Below, piece by piece: positions 59,878-64,000 of a stretch of DNA of 64,000 nucleotides. This DNA is from Marinobacter guineae (GTDB taxonomy: Bacteria > Pseudomonadota > Gammaproteobacteria > Pseudomonadales > Oleiphilaceae): the NCBI RefSeq assembly GCF_002744735.1, contig NZ_KZ319341.1, positions 607,848 to 671,847 of the forward strand, written 5' to 3'. Each line of letters opens with the position of its first letter. Within the stretch, counting starts at the first letter, position 1. The notes under the pieces are model-generated. The model saw only the letters and a list, made by a program, of their open reading frames with translations, was not told the DNA's origin and did no database searches. The translations under genes and the position numbers were made by a program.

Positions 59878-61069
59878 AAACCGCACCTCCCCGCTTTTTC
59901 GGGCCGGCCTTTTCACGGGCCAGCTTTTCCTGATCAAGGCGTTCCATTTCAACCCGGGCCAGAATGCCGATGCTGATACAGGTGATCATCAGGCTGGAGC
60001 CGCCATAGCTGACCAGCGGCAGAGTCAGTCCCTTCGTGGGCAGCAGACCGGTACTCACCGCCATGTTAATACCGGCTTGCAGGCCGATCAGCAAAGTCAG
60101 CCCGTAAGCAAAGCAAGCGGCGAAGGGCATATCCGCTTTCTCGGCCCGGCGGGCGATCACGAAGCCGGTTACCACCAGCAGTGTGAACAGACCGAGCACA
60201 AGCAACGAACCCAGAAGCCCGAACTCCTCGGCAATAATCGCGAAGATGAAATCGGTATGAGCTTCTGGCAGGTAAAACAGCTTCTGGATGGAGTTGCCCA
60301 GACCGACACCGTCCCAGTCTCCACGACCAAAGGCAATCAGCGACTGCGTCAGCTGGTAGCCGCTGTCGAACTGGTCTTTCCAGGGGTCGAGATAGCTGAC
60401 GACCCGCTTCAGGCGGTATGGCTGGGTGACGATGAGTATTGCACCAAGCACCACCAGTGTGCCGATCAACGGCACAAAACGGCTCAGTCGCACACCGCTC
60501 AGGAAGATCATGCCCGCCGCAGCCGTGACCAGCACCACCGTGGCACCAAAGTCTGGCTGGATGACCAGCAGAACCGACGCAAGCCCGAGAACTACCAGGG
60601 GTTTCAGGAAGCCGGCCCAGGTATTGAGCAACTCCTCACGGCGACGAACAACGTAGCTGGCCAGGTACGCTATCAGGCATAGCTTGGCCACTTCCGATAC
60701 CTGGACATTAAACAGGCCGAACGGAATCCATCGGGTCGAGCCGTTCACGGTTCGTCCCAGCGGCGTGAGAACCAGAATAAGCACCAGCAGACCGACACCC
60801 AGCAGCAACCAGCCACTGCGCTCCCACCACGCCACAGGCACATTGACGGCCACCAGTGCCGCAAGACAACCAAGCCCGGCAAACATCAGCTGGCGAATCA
60901 CATAGTGGTAGCTGTTACCCATGGTTTCAGCGGCCATGTCCATGGAAGCTGACGAGATCATCACAATACCTACAACCATCAGGGCCACAGCGCTGATCAC
61001 CAGCATCGCCAGCGGCTGGATTTCTCCAAGCCACTGGTTCCGGTTTGGCAACGAGAGATCTGCGTACAT
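59870..61069 (-). CDS. ftsW: FtsW SEDS septal peptidoglycan polymerase
   Basis: A 399-residue membrane protein with about ten helices that polymerises lipid II at the septum with FtsI. It has YHYVIRQLMFAGLG, WIPFGLFNVQVSEVAKLCLI, the PEAHTDFIFAIIAEEFGLLG loop and GLTLPLVSYGGSSLMITC near the C-terminus. The ATG at 61069 overlaps the murD stop by one base (TGATG) with GGAGGG upstream. It is the divisome paralogue of RodA at 16655-17797. Confidence 0.98.
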   Translation of the reverse strand: MYADLSLPNRNQWLGEIQPLAMLVISAVALMVVGIVMISSASMDMAAETMGNSYHYVIRQLMFAGLGCLAALVAVNVPVAWWERSGWLLLGVGLLVLILVLTPLGRTVNGSTRWIPFGLFNVQVSEVAKLCLIAYLASYVVRRREELLNTWAGFLKPLVVLGLASVLLVIQPDFGATVVLVTAAAGMIFLSGVRLSRFVPLIGTLVVLGAILIVTQPYRLKRVVSYLDPWKDQFDSGYQLTQSLIAFGRGDWDGVGLGNSIQKLFYLPEAHTDFIFAIIAEEFGLLGSLLVLGLFTLLVVTGFVIARRAEKADMPFAACFAYGLTLLIGLQAGINMAVSTGLLPTKGLTLPLVSYGGSSLMITCISIGILARVEMERLDQEKLAREKAGPKKRGGAVYD

Positions 61070-62409
61070 CACAGGCCCTCCACCAGTGAACGGAACTGAT
61101 CACCGCGGTCCAGGTAATCGCGGAACATATCAAAGCTGGCACAGGCCGGGGACAGCACCACCCGGTCCCCGGGGCGGGCGAGTTCCGCAGACCTGGAAAC
61201 CGCATCCGCGAGGCTCGCGGACCGATAAACCGGAATACCGCTGCCAAGAACCTCGGCAATGGCCGGAGCATCGCGACCGATCAGCACCACCGCCCGGCAA
61301 TGCAGGGCAATGGGTGCTTCCAGAGCGGTGAAATCGGCGCCCTTGCCATCACCGCCGGCAATCAGCACAACCTTGCCGGTCTCCGGAACGAGGCTCTCAA
61401 TAGCTGCCACAGTTGCACCGACATTGGTGCCTTTGGAGTCGTTGATGAAATCCACGTCGTTAAACCGGCGAATAAACTCGCACCGGTGTGGCAGCCCAGG
61501 AAACTCCCGGGCCACCTTCAGCATCACGTCCATCGGCAGTCCCGCAGCGTGCCCCAATGCCAGGGCCGCCATGACATTGCTGATGTTATGGCGCCCCAGT
61601 AGCTTGAGGTCACTGGCGAGGATCAGGTTTTCGAAACCGAAAGTAATCCATGTGCCCTCGTCGTCATCCCGGGTGCTGAAGGTTTCCGGATTGACCCTGT
61701 AAAAGCCAAAACAGAGGAACCTCAGGGTATCCCGCGCCATCGGGGTGCTCAGGGCATCATCCAGATTGACGACAGCATTCCTGCAGCCCCGGAAGATCCG
61801 CTGTTTGGCCTGGAAGTAGGCCATCTTGTTCGGGTAACGATCCATGTGGTCGTCGCTGACGTTCAGCACGGTAGCCGCGAGAGCATTAAGCTCTTCTGTG
61901 GTCTCCAACTGGAAACTGGACAACTCAAGCACGTAAAGGTCTGCGCCCTGGCCCAACAGGTCCAGGGCCGGAGTACCGATGTTGCCACCAATTGCCACCT
62001 TGCGGCCCGCAGCCCTGGCCATTTCACCCAACAGGGTGGTGACCGTGGTTTTACCGTTGGAGCCGGTAATCGCAATGATGGGGGCATCCGCCGCTTCCGC
62101 AAACAGATCAATGTCGCCCCTTAAACGTGCGCCCTGCTTGCCGGCACCAGTGATCGCGGGCTCCGCAGTACTGATGCCCGGACTCACCACCAATTCGTTG
62201 AAACCTGCAAACAGGTCGTGATCAAAAGGCCCGAGGTGCACCGGGATATCTGGCCAGCCTGCTCGGAGCTCCTCCAGTCCGGGAGGCGCTGTACGAGTGT
62301 CTGCAACCACTATGTCCCGCCCTTGTTCAGACAGATAGCGCACGCAGGAGAGCCCGGTTTTACCGAGCCCTACAACCAATGTGCGACGATCCGAAACAAT
62401 GACACTCAT
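61069..62409 (-). CDS. murD: MurD UDP-MurNAc-L-Ala-D-Glu ligase
   Basis: A 446-residue ligase adding D-Glu to UDP-MurNAc-L-Ala. It has VVGLGKTGLSCVRYLSEQGR at the N-terminus, the ATP loop AITGSNGKTTVTTLLGEM, LELSSFQLETTEEL and INDSKGTNVGATVAAIESL. It is coupled to ftsW downstream and 15 bp after mraY. Confidence 0.98.
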   Translation of the reverse strand: MSVIVSDRRTLVVGLGKTGLSCVRYLSEQGRDIVVADTRTAPPGLEELRAGWPDIPVHLGPFDHDLFAGFNELVVSPGISTAEPAITGAGKQGARLRGDIDLFAEAADAPIIAITGSNGKTTVTTLLGEMARAAGRKVAIGGNIGTPALDLLGQGADLYVLELSSFQLETTEELNALAATVLNVSDDHMDRYPNKMAYFQAKQRIFRGCRNAVVNLDDALSTPMARDTLRFLCFGFYRVNPETFSTRDDDEGTWITFGFENLILASDLKLLGRHNISNVMAALALGHAAGLPMDVMLKVAREFPGLPHRCEFIRRFNDVDFINDSKGTNVGATVAAIESLVPETGKVVLIAGGDGKGADFTALEAPIALHCRAVVLIGRDAPAIAEVLGSGIPVYRSASLADAVSRSAELARPGDRVVLSPACASFDMFRDYLDRGDQFRSLVEGL

Positions 62410-62424
62410 AGCAGCAGCGTTTTC

Positions 62425-63510
62425 CTATCTCAGCTTCAGACTGGCAATGCCAATCAGGACCAGAACAACGGTAATGACCCAGAACCGGACAATAACCCGG
62501 GGCTCTGGCCAGCCTTTCAATTCAAAGTGATGGTGCAGAGGCGCCATGCGGAAGATTCTGCGCCCGGTCAAACGGAACGAGGCGACCTGCAGGATCACCG
62601 AGATCGTCTCCATCACAAAGACCCCCCCCATAATGAAAAGCACGATTTCCTGCCGGACAATAACCGCAACCACCCCAAGAGCCGCACCGAGTGCGAGTGC
62701 ACCAACATCACCCATGAAGACCTGGGCCGGGTAGGTGTTGAACCACAGAAAACCAAGACCAGCGCCAACCAGAGCACCACAGAACACAATGAGCTCACCG
62801 GTTCCGGGCAGATGCGGAATCAGAAGATAATTGGCGAACTGGGCATGGCCAGACAGATAGGCAAAAAGGCCAAGGGCACCGGCCACCATGACAGTTGGCA
62901 TGATGGCAAGCCCATCCAGCCCGTCCGTGAGGTTAACTGCGTTACTGCTTCCGACAATCACGAAGTAACTGAGCAGAATGAAAAATACTGGCCCGAGGGT
63001 CAGGGACACCTGTTTGACGAATGGTACATACAGGGAGGTTTCCTGGGGCAAGGCGGAACTGAAGTAGAGTGCAATTGCCGCCGAAGCACCGATCACCGAC
63101 TGCCAGAAATACTTCCAGCGGGCCGGCAGGCCGCGCGGATTTCGCTCAACCACTTTGCGATAGTCGTCGACCCAGCCGATGGCGCCAAACAGCAGCGTCA
63201 CGAGAATGGTGACCCAGACATAGCGATTCCCAAGATCTGCCCAGAGAAGCGTGCTGATACCGATGGCGACGAGAATCAGTGCACCACCCATGGTGGGCGT
63301 ACCGGCCTTGCTGAGGTGGGTTTGCGGGCCGTCGTCCCGCACCGCCTGACCAATCTGGTACTGACTCAGTTTACGGATCATAACCGGGCCGATGATCAGT
63401 GAAATGAGCAGGGCCGTGAGTGTTCCCAGAATTCCGCGCAGGGTCAGGTACTGAAACACCGTCAGTGCCGAAAAATATTGTGATAGAACCTCTGTCAGCC
63501 AGAGCAACAT
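62425..63510 (-). CDS. mraY: MraY phospho-MurNAc-pentapeptide translocase
   Basis: A 361-residue integral membrane enzyme with about ten helices, making lipid I from UDP-MurNAc-pentapeptide and undecaprenyl phosphate. It has the family motifs [49 protein letters not shown] with catalytic Asp, [15 protein letters not shown], and the C-terminal [19 protein letters not shown]. The start overlaps the murF stop by 16 bases. Confidence 0.99.
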   Translation of the reverse strand: MLLWLTEVLSQYFSALTVFQYLTLRGILGTLTALLISLIIGPVMIRKLSQYQIGQAVRDDGPQTHLSKAGTPTMGGALILVAIGISTLLWADLGNRYVWVTILVTLLFGAIGWVDDYRKVVERNPRGLPARWKYFWQSVIGASAAIALYFSSALPQETSLYVPFVKQVSLTLGPVFFILLSYFVIVGSSNAVNLTDGLDGLAIMPTVMVAGALGLFAYLSGHAQFANYLLIPHLPGTGELIVFCGALVGAGLGFLWFNTYPAQVFMGDVGALALGAALGVVAVIVRQEIVLFIMGGVFVMETISVILQVASFRLTGRRIFRMAPLHHHFELKGWPEPRVIVRFWVITVVLVLIGIASLKLR

Positions 63511-64000
63511 GAGTTATTCACCTTTTCTTTAATTCCCTCCACCACGCGATCCATGGCGGAACTGCGAGAACCCTTGACCAACACTGTCAACGGTGTGTTT
63601 TTTGCCCTGACAACAGATTCAACTGCCTGATCATGGGTCAGGCACGACTCTGCACCCTCACCAAACCCATCGACGTAGCCGTCACAGCCAGGCCCTACAG
63701 TGATCATTCGGTCAATGCCATGCTCCCTGGCGTACTGTCCCACGTCCTGGTGTAGCGCCCGTGCGTTCGGGCCAAGCTCTGCCATCGCGCCCAGGACTGC
63801 AATTTTCAGCCCCGCCCGCTGACCCAGAACACCCAAAGCAGCTTTCATCGAAGCCGGGTTGGCGTTGTAGCTGTCATCAATCAGCGTTAGTTCCGGTGAC
63901 AGATTCAACACCTGCAGCCGTCCCTTGACCGGCTCAACCTGCCCCAGCCCGTTCACAACGGCCTGGTCGTCGGCGCCCAGTTCCCGGGTTGCAGCAATGG
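63495..64000 (-). CDS. murF: MurF UDP-MurNAc-tripeptide-D-Ala-D-Ala ligase (partial, N-terminus outside)
   Basis: The last 168 or so codons of murF; the frame is open to the right edge with no start, so the N-terminal and ATP-binding domains lie outside. [40 protein letters not shown] and [20 protein letters not shown] are the C-terminal domain signature, including the NANP loop. MurF adds the dipeptide made by DdlB. The stop is 16 bases inside mraY. Confidence 0.96.
   Translation of the reverse strand, partial: IAATRELGADDQAVVNGLGQVEPVKGRLQVLNLSPELTLIDDSYNANPASMKAALGVLGQRAGLKIAVLGAMAELGPNARALHQDVGQYAREHGIDRMITVGPGCDGYVDGFGEGAESCLTHDQAVESVVRAKNTPLTVLVKGSRSSAMDRVVEGIKEKVNNSCCSG

Noticed and set aside
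63495..63956. A complete short gene beginning at an internal Met near 63956.
   Set aside because: The frame continues open to the window edge with murF-like residues, so the Met is internal and the gene is a partial murF.

Overview
The window looks like a chromosomal segment of a gammaproteobacterium close to Marinobacter (inference from protein sequences and gene order; no database was searched). Several blocks follow the order known from Pseudomonas: mpl-ubiX, proA-nadD-rsfS-rlmH-mrdA-mrdB-rlpA-dacA-ybeD-lipB, thyA-lgt, xseB-ispA-dxs, and murF-mraY-murD-ftsW-murG-murC-ddlB-ftsQ-ftsA-ftsZ-lpxC followed by dciA, an M23 peptidase, secA and argJ. No rRNA, tRNA, CRISPR array, transposase or prophage gene was seen. 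Both ends are cut: a lipoprotein gene runs off the left end and murF off the right end.

Left third (1-16531): a partial lipoprotein, SelO, an acyl-CoA dehydrogenase, UbiX, Mpl, a phosphofructokinase of the pyrophosphate type, a glutaredoxin, a chemotaxis receptor, a YqaA-like membrane protein, a COQ8/UbiB-like kinase and an active-looking diguanylate cyclase. The minus-strand cell-elongation operon follows (proA to lipB, 22508 down to 13471). It joins proline and NAD synthesis and ribosome factors to the PBP2/RodA elongasome, RlpA and a PBP5-type carboxypeptidase.

Middle (22600-47200): a tightly coupled three-gene plus-strand operon encodes two membrane proteins with degenerate GGDEF domains and a DedA-PAP2 fusion. 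Both GGDEF domains have lost the active site but keep an RxxD I-site at the canonical spacing. The operon is followed by a Lon-N protein, an HDOD protein, ilvD, a peptidoglycan-binding-like protein, an AI-2E family exporter, two small unknown proteins, a haloalkane-dehalogenase homologue with Asn at the nucleophile position, a thioesterase, a DEAD-box helicase, folA, thyA, lgt, a TSUP permease, an NRDE protein, the isoprenoid block xseB-ispA-dxs, ribA, moaC, a Nudix-ThiE fusion and argJ. Between folA and thyA lie two palindromic elements. They share a 26-nt core in opposite orientations but have different, internally complementary long arms.

Right third (47347-64000): secA, an M23 peptidase, dciA, lpxC and the division/cell-wall cluster on the minus strand, with most junctions overlapping. 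These genes make lipid II, export and polymerise it at the septum, build the Z ring, and start lipid A synthesis.

Most of the window is ordinary housekeeping DNA. The two features most worth following up are the degenerate-GGDEF/DedA-PAP2 operon and the paired palindromic elements.
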